From: Mesotaenium endlicherianum
Lineage: Eukaryota; Streptophyta; Zygnematophyceae; Zygnematales; Mesotaeniaceae
Direction: 5' to 3'
Assembly (NCBI GenBank): GCA_009602735.1
Contig: WELA01006903.1
Coordinates: 683,483 to 711,226, forward strand
DNA length: 27,744 bases
Positions 10,805 through 19,896 of this stretch are shown here, in pieces (the first letter of the stretch is position 1; each line of letters begins with the position of its first letter). Below the pieces are notes generated by a model. That model was not told the origin of the DNA. It did no database searches and saw only the letters and a list, made by a program, of their open reading frames with translations. A program made the translations under genes and the position numbers.

Positions 10805-10824
10805 TGCAGGTATAAATACCTGCA
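10805..10824 (+). promoter_or_regulatory. TATA box embedded in a 20-bp palindrome
   Basis: TATAAATA (10811-10818) sits at the centre of TGCAGGTAT-AA-ATACCTGCA, a perfect inverted repeat. Element B's LTR has the same TATAAATA octamer, so this is probably the core promoter of a retroelement LTR or of a short transcript running rightward. Confidence 0.45.
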
Positions 10825-10968
10825 GAGTCATTGTGAGTGCAACTCTCACAAGCACACATTCTACGTTAGTTCTCACTTTCGCTCTTTCGAGTATTCGTCA
10901 ATTTCCACAAGTATACAGATTTTCCTCCCACTTGAATTAAATATTCCTTGGATACCGAGGAAAGATCC

Positions 10969-11128
10969 TGTAATGAATCAGTATAATAGTTAATATAATA
11001 TTCATTTAAATATAATAGTTAATTAAGTTCAGCCTGCTGAAATCTAGTTAATAATCAGTCTGCTGGAATTCATATTTAATATCAGTTTAATGACTCGGCC
11101 GAAAGCAGCAGGCTGAAGTCAACTTAAG
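10969..11128 (+). repeat. Element A' 5' LTR, piece 1
   Basis: This is the left end of the LTR (TGTAATGAATC...), interrupted at TTAAG by the 503-bp insert. It carries the CAGCCTGCTGAA-type palindromic U3 words seen in all family-A LTRs. Confidence 0.85.
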
Positions 11129-11631
11129 TGTAGTGAAACAGATAGATAAATTACTTAGTAAAACAGAATAGTTTATCTATTCAAGACAAGGATCTTTGAA
11201 CACAAGTGGTAGCTTCTTGAAAGAGAGATGGCTTCTTGAAAGTTAATATATTTCTGGATTTTGGCAAGTACGAGAGTGATTCTGGAATGTCTTTCTATGT
11301 TCTGGCTCTTGTTTATATACTTGCTACATAAGTAATTTCTAGGAAAGTGTATGTTTATGTGTTGGCACCCAACACATCCCAAAACTTGCCACCTCTTTCT
11401 AGAATAATGTACACATGTCCTTTTGACCTAAAAATGGCACATTTGACTTTTGCCATATGGAGTTCTTCTAGGTCTTTCCTCTAACTTCGAAAATGCCTTG
11501 GAAGGTTCAAAGGACATGAACCAAGTTACTAGAGTACCTATTCACACTTGACTCCACACAATACTACTCCAAATATATTTGAAAACATTAAAATATATGC
11601 AAACTAATATATAATAACTCAAATCACTACA
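11129..11631. mobile_element. 503-bp TG...CA insertion (probable solo LTR) in the A' LTR
   Basis: The insert begins TGTAGTGA and ends TCACTACA, an 8-bp perfect inverted terminal repeat with TG/CA ends. It is flanked by TTAAG at 11124-11128 and 11632-11636, a 5-bp target duplication. LTR homology resumes exactly after it. It is AT-rich, with no coding frame of note and an internal hairpin GTGTTGG-CAC-CCAACAC near 11359. Size, ends and duplication fit a solo LTR of an unidentified retrotransposon. A non-autonomous DNA element is the alternative. Confidence 0.65.
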
Positions 11632-11822
11632 TTAAGTCAGCTTGCTGACACATTCTTTGACAGCCAGCTGACTCCCGTACTCGGTAGCAGCAAACTGCCT
11701 TGATATGCATCTAAGTGTGGTACGCTAGATGAATCGCCAAATGACATCCCTATGATGGATGGCGATTCGGGATGATGGGAGATGGCGGTGGATTTGGTTA
11801 ACCGAGGTCCTACCAACGTGGT
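11632..11822 (+). repeat. Element A' 5' LTR, piece 2
   Basis: The LTR resumes at TTAAGTCAGCTTGCTGAC and runs to CCAACGTGGT, where element A begins. The last five bases, GTGGT (11818-11822), are one copy of element A's target duplication. The first five, TTAAG, are the second copy for the 503-bp insert. Confidence 0.85.
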
Positions 11823-12541
11823 TGAAATGAATCGACTTACCAAATAAGCGATTAACAATTAATAGAGATCTTTATATGAGCAAGTAATCTTTATGGTATT
11901 TTCGTTAACTCGTTAAACGGCAAAGGACAATACACTAGCAGGGAATACTACTCGTCAGTCAAATGAGAGTAAACTAGCATCAATAATGCAAATCAGTAAA
12001 CTCATACATAAGCAAGGTTAGAAGACAGTGCGTATCAATGGCTTCTCGCCTTGGATTCAGATCTCTCTCAGTAAGCTGTACAAGAGAGTTGGCCTCGTTT
12101 CCGAATGCCGAACTCGAGAGCAATGCCTAGCATATGTACATGGAATGAGTTTACTGTTCAACGGTCAGTGCGATGGCACCGCCTACCCGGGAGTTAACCA
12201 CGTTGGTAGGACCTCGGTTAACCAAATCCACCGCCATCTCCCATCATCCCGAATAGCCATCCATCATAGGGATGTCATCTGGCTATTCATCTAGCATATC
12301 GCACTTAGATGCATATCAAGGCAGTTCGCTGCTACCGAGTACGGAAGTCAGCTGGCTGTCAAAGAATGTGTCAGCAAGCTGACTTAAGTTGACTTCAGCC
12401 TGCTGCTTTCGGCTGAGTCATTAAACTGATAATTATGTAAAGTCCAGCAGACTGACTATTAACTAAAGTTCAGCAGGCTGAACTTAATTAACTATTATAT
12501 TTAAATGAATATTATATCCACTAATATACTGATTCATTACA
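11823..12541 (-). repeat. Element A 3' LTR (719 bp)
   Basis: Minus-strand TGTAATGAATC (from 12541) to GATTCATTTCA (ending 11823). It differs from the 5' LTR by roughly two dozen substitutions, clustered at both ends, and lacks the 26-bp tandem duplication of the 5' copy. Confidence 0.93.
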
Positions 12542-12543
12542 AT

Positions 12544-12556
12544 CCCTCCAACTTAA
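12544..12556 (-). promoter_or_regulatory. Element A polypurine tract next to the 3' LTR
   Basis: Minus-strand TTAAGTTGGAGGG followed by AT lies directly before the LTR start TGTAATG. The position and purine content fit the plus-strand primer. The same 13 nt recur at 14550-14538. A 7-bp hairpin GTTGTCG-CCT-CGACAAC lies at 12560-12576. Confidence 0.7.
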
Positions 12557-12654
12557 CTTGTTGTCGCCTCGACAACATTAAACTGCAGAAATTTTAAATA
12601 AGGGAACTGAACCTGACCAGCCTCCCTTACTGACTGCCTCTTCAGCGTGTCACC

Positions 12655-14331
12655 TTAAGGGGTTGATCCTGGGGCTTCAGGATCAGGGGACGGAGGTCTG
12701 GACCTAGATCTGGACAGCCCTCTAGGTCTGTCAGCTGGCCTTCTAAAGAACCCTGTTTGCTCTAAAGTTGGCCCTCGGGGAGAACGGAGGATGGTGGCCT
12801 GCTCTTCAACTATTTGGGTGTTGATTCCCACATAGACAGGCATTCCAGTAGGATGCTGAAATACATTGGCTAGAGGTACATGCCCTTGAGCGGAGGGGGA
12901 GGCTGGCATACCTCTGGCCCACCCGCGTGTCTGTATCCTGGCATCCCTGTCCTCTGGGGATTTCTGTCTGGGTCTGCTGCCCAGTACCGTCAGATCAGCT
13001 TCTTCCCCTGCTTGGGCAGGTGGGCTGGGGGAGCGCGCGCGGGGTCCAGTTGTCGCCATAACGGGGATCACATTCCACACACCTGATCGTGGTTCTTTAG
13101 GAAGTGCCACTGCCTCTCGCTGGGTATCCTGAGTACCTGCTGCTGATGCTTCTCCTCTGCCTTGTTCTACTTCCGCATCCTCCTCATCCTCCTCCTCGGA
13201 GAGAGTAGGGGTCTCGTCCACTAAGTCGTCCTGCTCCCTAGTAGACATGGAGTAGTCTACCGACCTCCCTTTCTTAGGGCGCGCTGGAGGTTGCTTGGCC
13301 TTCAGCCTACTGATATCTATCCGGCCTGCATTCTTTGCCCATTTGACAAAGGCATGCTTTCCCTTAGAGAAGTACTCTCTTCCCCTCCTCCTATGTTCCT
13401 TGGTCTCTGCATTCATATTGCTCAGGCATCCATTCAGCCTGGGGTCCCAAGGGGCAATGTGAGGTGGTAGGATGAGATAGCCGTCTAGGCCATAGTGGAA
13501 GTCATCCGGTTGGGCTCGGTCACACTCCTGCTTCTTATTTGTGACGGTCATCCACCTCCAGTCTGTTGGCTGCTGGTAGTACTGGGGTCCGTGCTCAGCC
13601 TTCCTCAGTTTACACGGGAACCAGTGGGGAGAGAACATCTGCTGTCCTGCTTCCCTGGCCAAGTACTCCCAGCTCCTTCTCTCAACTTCATTGTAAGCTG
13701 GCAGGAGTGTGAGGTAGAATACCGTATCCTTAAAGCTATCGGGCCGCATGCTCACCATCCGGATGAGTCTCTGATCTCCCACTATTCCCGGTATGGGGAC
13801 CGGCTTGTCCTCTGAATCATCTGCGAGATACCGGGCCTGCTCTGCTGTATAGCCCACCATCTTAGCATAATCTTCGTAAAGGACCACGCCGGTGTGTGTC
13901 TCGATGTACCTGTCCAGTGCTGTAGCTCCTTCCTTCTGTAGCAGTGTTGTCTGTTCCAGCCTGTTGATCTCCTGGGCTGCCAGCAATGCTTCCTTCAGGT
14001 TATCGAAGTTTTGGCCACCCACCACAGTATACCTGTAAGTGGCCAAGCTCTTCTGTCTGTCCGCTTCAATCTTTTTTCTTTTCTCCTCTTCTGCCGCTGC
14101 CGCTTCTTCTTGCTGTTTCTTCTGTCTCTCCTCCTCAGCCTTCCTGAGGTTTTCCGCTTCCTGATCCTTCTTCCTCTGTGCCTCTTCTGCCGCCTCTTGT
14201 TGTTTGCGGACCCTTTCTTGTTCTCTCCTGGTGAGGGACGTCGCCGCCAGCTCCTTCTGGTATTGCTCCATTGTCCTCCTGGCTTCTTCTGCCTTGCGCT
14301 TTCTGTCCTCCTTTTGTGTGGTGGGCGCCAT
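12655..14331 (-). CDS. Extra 3' ORF of element A: coiled-coil, Trp/Tyr-rich, RS-tailed protein (558 aa)
   Basis: Unrecognised protein in the env position. I chose ATG 14331 (context CAGGATGG). The frame is also open to ATG 14340 and a TTG at 14355. Residues 6-95 are a dense Glu/Lys/Arg/Gln coiled coil. Residues 98-340 look folded, with Trp/Tyr/Pro-rich blocks (SWEYLAREAG, PHWFPCKL, DWRWMTVT, ILPPHIAPWDPRLNG). A basic nuclear-signal-like patch (ARPKKGR, about 350-356), an acidic stretch (about 367-390), a Pro/Ser-rich region and an RS tail (SRSRSRPPSP) follow. There is no signal peptide, transmembrane helix or furin-like site, so it is not an envelope glycoprotein. It is preceded by a branch-point word and acceptor (TGTGCAG|G) and an internal polypurine-like tract. 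Its function is unknown. A nuclear, RNA-binding or Gag-like structural role is conceivable but unproved. Confidence 0.85.
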   Translation of the reverse strand: MAPTTQKEDRKRKAEEARRTMEQYQKELAATSLTRREQERVRKQQEAAEEAQRKKDQEAENLRKAEEERQKKQQEEAAAAEEEKRKKIEADRQKSLATYRYTVVGGQNFDNLKEALLAAQEINRLEQTTLLQKEGATALDRYIETHTGVVLYEDYAKMVGYTAEQARYLADDSEDKPVPIPGIVGDQRLIRMVSMRPDSFKDTVFYLTLLPAYNEVERRSWEYLAREAGQQMFSPHWFPCKLRKAEHGPQYYQQPTDWRWMTVTNKKQECDRAQPDDFHYGLDGYLILPPHIAPWDPRLNGCLSNMNAETKEHRRRGREYFSKGKHAFVKWAKNAGRIDISRLKAKQPPARPKKGRSVDYSMSTREQDDLVDETPTLSEEEDEEDAEVEQGRGEASAAGTQDTQREAVALPKEPRSGVWNVIPVMATTGPRARSPSPPAQAGEEADLTVLGSRPRQKSPEDRDARIQTRGWARGMPASPSAQGHVPLANVFQHPTGMPVYVGINTQIVEEQATILRSPRGPTLEQTGFFRRPADRPRGLSRSRSRPPSPDPEAPGSTP

Positions 14332-14440
14332 CCTGCACATGTAACCAGGGCACAAGTTAGTAGGATATGGACCTTTGTCATAGGGATTGCAGGAAGTATG
14401 TTAGTATTTAGTATAGTGGCTTCGCTGCTGTTTACCTTAC
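14332..14440 (-). other. Candidate intron before the extra ORF
   Basis: On the minus strand, donor-like words lie at 14440 (CCT|GTAAGG) and 14435 (GTAAG|GTAAAC). A perfect branch-point word TACTAAC lies about 26 nt before a 3' splice site TTACATGTGCAG ending at 14333. The exon would begin G-ATG-GCG at 14332, so the extra ORF's ATG becomes the start of the new exon. It is predicted from sequence only. Confidence 0.45.
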
Positions 14441-14537
14441 AGGATGATTGCTAAAAGTTGACGTAGTTGCGATGCGCTACACATAAACGTATGAGTGTGT
14501 TTTTATCGCTCTCGCTCACTAACTGTCATATATTTTC

Positions 14538-14550
14538 CCCTCCAACTTAA
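14538..14550 (-). promoter_or_regulatory. Internal polypurine-like tract just after pol
   Basis: Minus-strand TTAAGTTGGAGGG followed by GAAAA is a 13-nt exact repeat of the tract at the 3' LTR, about 50 nt after the pol stop. It could be a second plus-strand primer (a central PPT) or the scar of module acquisition. Confidence 0.5.
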
Positions 14551-14598
14551 ATGGAGACAGGACCGCCTGTCACCTTCCCGTGTCAACTGAAATGACAG

Positions 14599-17500
14599 TT
14601 ATGGAGGGACTCCAGCGGCCCGAAGGTGGAACCGTGTCAACGCCCCTTTGGCATTGGTCAAGTGGTCCTTAAACTCCCAAGTGTCCCCAGAGGCATCGTA
14701 ACCCTTCCATCGAATGAGGTATTTCATGACATATTTAGACGATCGACGGACCGAGCGAGCGTCTAAAATCTCATCGACCTCATATTCCTCAGGGTCGCCG
14801 TCCCGGACAGCGGGGACCGGTCCCGGTTGGACAGGGAACCGACCTGTGAACAGTGTATCACCTTTGATGTACGGTTCCAGGAAGGAGACATTAAAGACCG
14901 GGTGCCCCTTGTATTCAGCTGACATGTTCAGTTTGTAAGCATTCTGACCGACACGACGGACCACCGAATATGGACCGACCCAGACAGGGCCAAGCTTTTT
15001 CTTGACCACACCAGGGAGGTACAGGTGCTGAGAATGCAGTTTGACTAAATCCCCCTTGGAAAATGTCAGTTCCCGACGGTGTTGATTAGCGTATTTTTGT
15101 TGGTTTTCTTGGGCCGTGTGCAAGTTTCGTTGGACTTCTGACAGGGTGTCAGCAAACTCCTGAGTTAACTGGAGGGAGACCGGGTTGTCAATCCCTTCAG
15201 GGTGAGTTAAAGATTCCCCTAGCACATCTAGAGGAGACTTAGGGACTCTACCCAGGCTGAGTTCAAAAGGAGTTTTGCCCGTTGACGCGTGCACCGCACT
15301 GTTGACCGCAAACTGAATTTGAGGCAACAGGTCATCCCAATTATCTTGTTTTTGGTTAATATATGCTCTCAGCACCTCCTGCAGAACTCGGTTAGTTCTT
15401 TCAGTCTGCCCATCAGTCTGAGGGTGGTTTGCTGTGCTGAGCAGCTGTTTGACTCCCATTAACCCCATTAAAGCTCTCCAGAACTTAGAGGTGAATTTTG
15501 AGTCTCTGTCTGAGATGATATTAGAAGGGAGCCCATGTTGGCATACTACATGGTTGTAAAACTGTCTCGCTGTTTCGAGTGCAGTCACTTTGACAGTTGT
15601 GGGGATAAAAATGACCATTTTTGTCAGTTTATCCACGACTACCAGTATTGAATCATGCCCGTTGGCAGTTCTTGGTAGTGAGACCACCCAGTCCATGGAT
15701 ATAGTTTCCCAGCGTCCCGCTGGGATGGGTAGCGGTTGCAAGAGACCTCCGGGTGGTGTGTGCCGAGACTTATTTCTCTGACACTGGTCACAGGACTTGA
15801 CATATTTCAAGACCTCCCGGGGTAACCCCTCCCAATGATAATGTTTTGCCAGTTTGCCAACAGTTTTGGCCTGCCCCAAATGTCCACCCAGGAGACTGTC
15901 ATGAGCTTGACTCAGTAAGAGAGACCTTATTTCCAAATTATTAGGAATGACCAGCTTCAGCCTGCCTGAAGTGGTTTCAGTCACCCAGACCCCTCCCTTG
16001 AGCTTATACCCGAGTGCAGTAGCACGACACACACCAGTAGTGGGGCTGGGCTCAAATGTTGGGTCAGAAAGGTAGGCTTTCCTAAGTTGTTCAAGGAAGG
16101 ACTTTTTCACCTTTAGTGAAGTGAGTGCACACAGGACTTTATCTACAGCATGCTGACTAAAGTTCCTTTCTTGCAAGTCAGGTCTTCTAGAGAGTGCATC
16201 AGCAGGATTCAACTTCCCTGGTTTGTAGTCGATCTGGACTTGGAACTGCTCCAGCATCTGGCTCCAGCGGTTCTCCCTCCTCGACAGCTTGGACTTCTTC
16301 TGAAAGTGGGTCAGAGCTAGATGATCTGTAATCACCTTAAAAGCTTTACCATGTAAGTATGCTCTCCACTGTTTGAGTACATGAATGATAGCTAGCAGCT
16401 CTTTATCATGCACTGAGTAATTAATCTCCGCTGGATTAAATTTCATAGACTCATACAACACAGGATGCCACTCCTGCCGTACCTTACCATCCTTTGTGGT
16501 TTTGTCAGCAGGCTGCAACAAAATAGCACCCATGGCAAAATCAGAGGCATCAGTAACCACCTGCACCGGTTTGCTGGGGTCATACACGGCTAGCACTGGG
16601 GCAGAACAAAGGGCATCTTTAAGGGTCTGGAAGGCAGCCTGCTGCTCTTCCCCCCACACATACCCGATGTCTTTCTTAGTAAGGTCAGTCAGTTTACTGG
16701 CCTTTGTGGAATAATTCTCAATAAATCTCCTATAGTAGTTAGCCAACCCGAGGAAGGATCTAACTTCAGAGACAGACTGTGGTACTGGCCAGTCCCTTAT
16801 GGTCTGGACTTTCTTAGGATCCACACTGATGCCCTCTTTACTGACAACGTGGCCTAAGAATTCAATACTTTCCTTAAAGAAATCACACTTGCTCATTTTA
16901 GCATACAAGTGATTTTTCCGCAGAGTGTCCAGCACTTTCTTTAAGTGTTCAGTGTGCTGAGCTTCATCTTTAGAGAAAATTAAAATATCATCCAGGAAAA
17001 CTTGCACAAACTTATCCAAATAAGGTCTGAAAATGTCATTCATAGCACCCATAAAGGTAGCAGGAGCATTAGTCAGTCCAAATGGCATCACGTTGAACTC
17101 ATAGTGTCCATAACGTGTGCGGAAAGCAGTCTTGTGTTCATCCCCCTCAGCAATTCTGATTTGATGATAACCACTCTTGAGATCTATCTTACTGAACACC
17201 TTAGCGCCAGACAGGGTATCAAGCAAGTCCTCGATTCTGGGTAAAGCATACTTGTTCTTTACTGTAATTCTGTTCAGGGCTCTGTAATCCACACACATCC
17301 GCATACTGCCATCCTTTTTCTTAACAAATAGGATAGGTGCGCCGTACGGTGATTTACTGGGAGAAATGTAACCATTTTCCTCCAGCTCTGCAATCTGTGT
17401 TTTCAACTCCTCGCTCTCCAAATAAGACAAGCCATAAGTGCGTTGCCAGGGTGGCTGGCTACCAGGTAATAGATCAATCCTATGATCTACTTCCCTTTTA

Positions 17501-18315
17501 GGGGGTAGTCCTGGAGGCATGTTAAACACATCAGTGTACTGAGCAACAATTTTTGCAGCAGTAGGGTGCTCCGGAGGGCTTACCTTTTTCTCAACCACTT
17601 CTTCAGGTTGAGGAGGTACCTCTCTTAGCAGCAGACAGAACATTCTGTCTTCCTTCTGGTTCCAGCTTTTGACGAACTCCATTGCATTCAGCAACTTGCA
17701 TCCTTCTGGAAGCCTCTTCTTTTCCTTCATTTGCCATCCACACAGGACAAGAGGAAGAGCACTGGTGGGTGCCAAGTCAGTCTGCCCATCACTGGCTCCT
17801 CTCACTTTAACTGTACCTCTGCTCCAACACACTTCAGCTTGATGTCTATTAAGCCAGGACCTGCCTAGCACGAGATCATAAAAGCCAGTGTTGAGTACCT
17901 CAAATGTAAGCGTTTCAGTTAGAACTGCAATGCCAGAACCTAACTGGACCTCAATAGGCTTGGTTATAACTCCTCCCGGGATACTTGAGGCATCTCCAAG
18001 GAATATTTTTCTATTCCCTTGGGTGACAGTAGGCAGCCTTAGCCGCTTAACTAAGTCCTTGTGGATAAAAGTATGTGACGCCCCTCCGTCAACAAATGCC
18101 CTCACCTTCCTACCTGCAATCATGCAATGCAGTAGGATAGGGGGGACTGTCTTTTCCTGACTTTCGCATTGTTCTCCTGACGTAGCAAAGAAATGTTGGA
18201 CATCAGGTGGAACAAGAGCATCCAGAGTGTGCACTCTCTGGACGTCTATATTACTGATGGTCTCCTTTATCTGTTTGTCAGGCATGCATAGTGAATCCAG
18301 TTCAGCAGGACCCAT
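14599..18315 (-). CDS. pol: Element A Pol: protease, reverse transcriptase, RNase H, integrase, chromodomain
   Basis: Retrotransposon polyprotein, 1238 residues from ATG 18315. The frame is open further upstream through the end of gag, in the -1 frame, so it is probably made as a Gag-Pol fusion by frameshifting at 18408-18402. An aspartic protease sits around D76 (VDGGASHTF). RT spans about 290-490, with [10 protein letters not shown] and FLDD (about 440-443). RNase H starts at [13 protein letters not shown] (about 588). Integrase has an HHCC zinc region (about 805-848, CDQCQRNK) and a DDE core with D875, D936 and E972 (35-residue D-E spacing). A GPY/F region (VGPYSVV, about 1112) follows, then a C-terminal chromodomain (about 1177-1232, YEVDEILD...YLIRWKGY...DTWE) that in chromoviruses directs integration to marked chromatin. 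All catalytic residues are present and no stops interrupt it, so it looks potentially active. Confidence 0.96.
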   Translation of the reverse strand: MGPAELDSLCMPDKQIKETISNIDVQRVHTLDALVPPDVQHFFATSGEQCESQEKTVPPILLHCMIAGRKVRAFVDGGASHTFIHKDLVKRLRLPTVTQGNRKIFLGDASSIPGGVITKPIEVQLGSGIAVLTETLTFEVLNTGFYDLVLGRSWLNRHQAEVCWSRGTVKVRGASDGQTDLAPTSALPLVLCGWQMKEKKRLPEGCKLLNAMEFVKSWNQKEDRMFCLLLREVPPQPEEVVEKKVSPPEHPTAAKIVAQYTDVFNMPPGLPPKREVDHRIDLLPGSQPPWQRTYGLSYLESEELKTQIAELEENGYISPSKSPYGAPILFVKKKDGSMRMCVDYRALNRITVKNKYALPRIEDLLDTLSGAKVFSKIDLKSGYHQIRIAEGDEHKTAFRTRYGHYEFNVMPFGLTNAPATFMGAMNDIFRPYLDKFVQVFLDDILIFSKDEAQHTEHLKKVLDTLRKNHLYAKMSKCDFFKESIEFLGHVVSKEGISVDPKKVQTIRDWPVPQSVSEVRSFLGLANYYRRFIENYSTKASKLTDLTKKDIGYVWGEEQQAAFQTLKDALCSAPVLAVYDPSKPVQVVTDASDFAMGAILLQPADKTTKDGKVRQEWHPVLYESMKFNPAEINYSVHDKELLAIIHVLKQWRAYLHGKAFKVITDHLALTHFQKKSKLSRRENRWSQMLEQFQVQIDYKPGKLNPADALSRRPDLQERNFSQHAVDKVLCALTSLKVKKSFLEQLRKAYLSDPTFEPSPTTGVCRATALGYKLKGGVWVTETTSGRLKLVIPNNLEIRSLLLSQAHDSLLGGHLGQAKTVGKLAKHYHWEGLPREVLKYVKSCDQCQRNKSRHTPPGGLLQPLPIPAGRWETISMDWVVSLPRTANGHDSILVVVDKLTKMVIFIPTTVKVTALETARQFYNHVVCQHGLPSNIISDRDSKFTSKFWRALMGLMGVKQLLSTANHPQTDGQTERTNRVLQEVLRAYINQKQDNWDDLLPQIQFAVNSAVHASTGKTPFELSLGRVPKSPLDVLGESLTHPEGIDNPVSLQLTQEFADTLSEVQRNLHTAQENQQKYANQHRRELTFSKGDLVKLHSQHLYLPGVVKKKLGPVWVGPYSVVRRVGQNAYKLNMSAEYKGHPVFNVSFLEPYIKGDTLFTGRFPVQPGPVPAVRDGDPEEYEVDEILDARSVRRSSKYVMKYLIRWKGYDASGDTWEFKDHLTNAKGALTRFHLRAAGVPP

Positions 18316-18366
18316 AATACCTGCTACGAGGGCAGCTAGTGACGACTCACTATCTCTAGCATCCTC

Positions 18367-18408
18367 ACAGTCAGTAGACTGGATTACTGACTGTTGCTGT
18401 CTTTTAAA
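18367..18408 (-). promoter_or_regulatory. -1 ribosomal frameshift signal between gag and pol of element A
   Basis: The heptamer T TTA AAA (18408-18402) lies with TTA and AAA as gag codons. A 7-nt spacer (18401-18395) is followed by a perfect 10-bp stem, ACAGTCAGTA/TACTGACTGT (18394-18385 with 18376-18367), with an 8-nt loop. The gag stop TAA (18386-18384) falls at the top of the stem. After a -1 slip the frame is open without stops into pol. Confidence 0.8.
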
Positions 18409-19862
18409 GGCTGGTCTTTTCTCTCGACCTTAGGCAGGTGCTTGACCGGACACTGTTCTCTGTAGTGGCCTTTCTGCTGACAATGGTAGCAAGTAGATTT
18501 TGCTGAGGCTGGTCTCGGCTTAGTCCTACCACCACCCCTTCCATAGCCACCTCGAGAGGGACCACCTCTACCTCTAGACTGAATAGCATTGTACTCATAC
18601 TCATATTCATCACCCTGATTATCCTCAGCCTGGTCTCCTTCAACTGCATTGTAGGAACCGTGGGGCTTTTTGACAATCTTAGACACCAAAGCGTTACTCT
18701 GGCGCTTGTGATTGAACTGCTGCTGATCCCAGGCGTCAGCATCCTGGATCAAGTCAGCCAGTTTCTCATACTTTTTCTCAGCAAAATGACCAGAGACCTC
18801 GGATTTCAAGCCATACCTGAAGTATGCTATCCTATACCGTTCTGGCAAATCAGGCTGCTTCATCATGTTCTCTTGGAACTTTTGAGCAAACTCAGCAACT
18901 GAAGTGGTCTGCTTCAGTGTCAGGGAGATCATCGCATAGATAGCTTTCTCCTGCTGGTTGATGACATCAAACTTCTCATGCAACTTCTCGACAAACTCTA
19001 CCCACGTAGGGTCACCGAGTTGCCGAGCCTTACGCTCTTCCTTCCAGTAAAGCCACCAGTCTGCGGCACTGCCTTTCAGTAGCGCACCGGTGTGCCTGAC
19101 CTTCTCGTAATCTTGCAGTTCTGGGTAGTTCTCCAGCCACTGCTCAACATCCGCGAGAAACTTGATCAGGTAATATTTTCTGTTTCCCTCAGGATCATAG
19201 TCCTGGGGAGGTTTCGGCTTGGGCTTACTAGGCCCTCGGCCACCACCACTAGTGGTGTGAGACCCCAGTTGGTCTCTGTCCCGGAGTAGGGACATTATGA
19301 TTCTTTTGTCCTCCTGCTGGGACTGATACATGGTCGCCATTTGCGACTGCATCTGAACGAACAATGCTCCCAAGTCTACATTTTGGGGTGGTAGATTAGC
19401 AAATGCAGCAGCAGCATTGGCATCTACTCGCTGAGTAGTGTCCTCAACAATCCCTCTTGCTCCTGCAGCAGCAATTCCTGCCGCATTCAGCCGGTCACGT
19501 ATTTGACCTAGGGGTACATTGAGTTGTACGGCAGGAGGTGGGTTCAGAACATTGGCCCTTGATGCCATAAGTTCTTCAACAGTGCGCTCGTCAGCTGGCT
19601 GTCCTTCCCTCCTTTGTATATCTTCAGCGGCCTTTGCTACTTGTTCAGCTTCTAGTCTGGCTATCTCCTCCTCAGCTTGCTGAGCTGCGACTGAGGCAAT
19701 AGCAGCTGCCTCATCTGCAGCCTCCCTAGCTGCAGTATCCGCTACTGCTTCCGAATAGGTACGGTTTCCCGCTACATGGCTTTCCGCCTGGTTTTCGACA
19801 TTCTCGTTATCCTGGTTCTCCATGTCTCGGGAGTTGCTAGTTTGAGACCTTGTCCTTACCAT
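18384..19862 (-). CDS. gag: Element A Gag (492 aa)
   Basis: Nucleocapsid precursor that packages the retrotransposon RNA. It starts at ATG 19862, only about 20 nt after the primer site, so the leader is very short. Residues 38-100 are Ala/Glu-rich helix and coiled coil. A Pro/Lys linker (about 212-222) precedes the retrotransposon Gag core at about 228-382 ([30 protein letters not shown]). A Gly/Arg-rich stretch leads to one CCHC zinc knuckle, [14 protein letters not shown] (458-471), with exact CX2CX4HX4C spacing. The stop lies inside the hairpin of the frameshift signal that gives access to pol. The ATG is followed by GTAAGG, a donor-like word also conserved in A'. A near-identical but interrupted copy lies at 21058 and 27315. 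Confidence 0.95.
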   Translation of the reverse strand: MVRTRSQTSNSRDMENQDNENVENQAESHVAGNRTYSEAVADTAAREAADEAAAIASVAAQQAEEEIARLEAEQVAKAAEDIQRREGQPADERTVEELMASRANVLNPPPAVQLNVPLGQIRDRLNAAGIAAAGARGIVEDTTQRVDANAAAAFANLPPQNVDLGALFVQMQSQMATMYQSQQEDKRIIMSLLRDRDQLGSHTTSGGGRGPSKPKPKPPQDYDPEGNRKYYLIKFLADVEQWLENYPELQDYEKVRHTGALLKGSAADWWLYWKEERKARQLGDPTWVEFVEKLHEKFDVINQQEKAIYAMISLTLKQTTSVAEFAQKFQENMMKQPDLPERYRIAYFRYGLKSEVSGHFAEKKYEKLADLIQDADAWDQQQFNHKRQSNALVSKIVKKPHGSYNAVEGDQAEDNQGDEYEYEYNAIQSRGRGGPSRGGYGRGGGRTKPRPASAKSTCYHCQQKGHYREQCPVKHLPKVERKDQPLKDSNSQ

Positions 19863-19881
19863 ACAAAGAAGACTGTGATAA

Positions 19882-19895
19882 CTGCTCCGATACCA
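19882..19895 (-). promoter_or_regulatory. Element A primer-binding site
   Basis: Minus-strand TGGTATCGGAGCAG one base after the LTR end. It is close to the plant initiator-tRNA(Met) primer site (TGGTATCAGAGC) with an A-to-G change at position 8. Confidence 0.8.
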
Positions 19896-19896
19896 C

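Larger units (their letters stand above)
10055..10968. other. Hairpin-dense segment with TATA box, possible unidentified LTR
   Basis: This segment lies between a broken family-A LTR and the start of element A'. It begins TGTAACG, has no meaningful ORF, and passes from very AT-rich to CG-rich. It contains a series of near-perfect hairpins (10083-10671), a tRNA-like A box/B box pair on the minus strand and a palindromic TATA box (10805-10824). A TG start plus a strong TATA near the right end would fit an LTR truncated on the right by A' insertion, but no CA end or target duplication can be shown. Confidence 0.4.

Noticed and set aside
12028-12294. 88-residue frame present in both LTRs of element A (again at 20103-20369)
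   Set aside because: It lies wholly within LTR DNA, antisense to the element, and its conservation is explained by LTR identity.
13995-14381. Signal-peptide-like start (MTKVHILLTCALVTCAG) just upstream of the third ORF, hinting at an Env
   Set aside because: It is in a different frame from the third ORF and continues into an Arg/Lys-rich shadow of the coiled-coil codons. Its hydrophobicity comes from the branch-point and acceptor bases.
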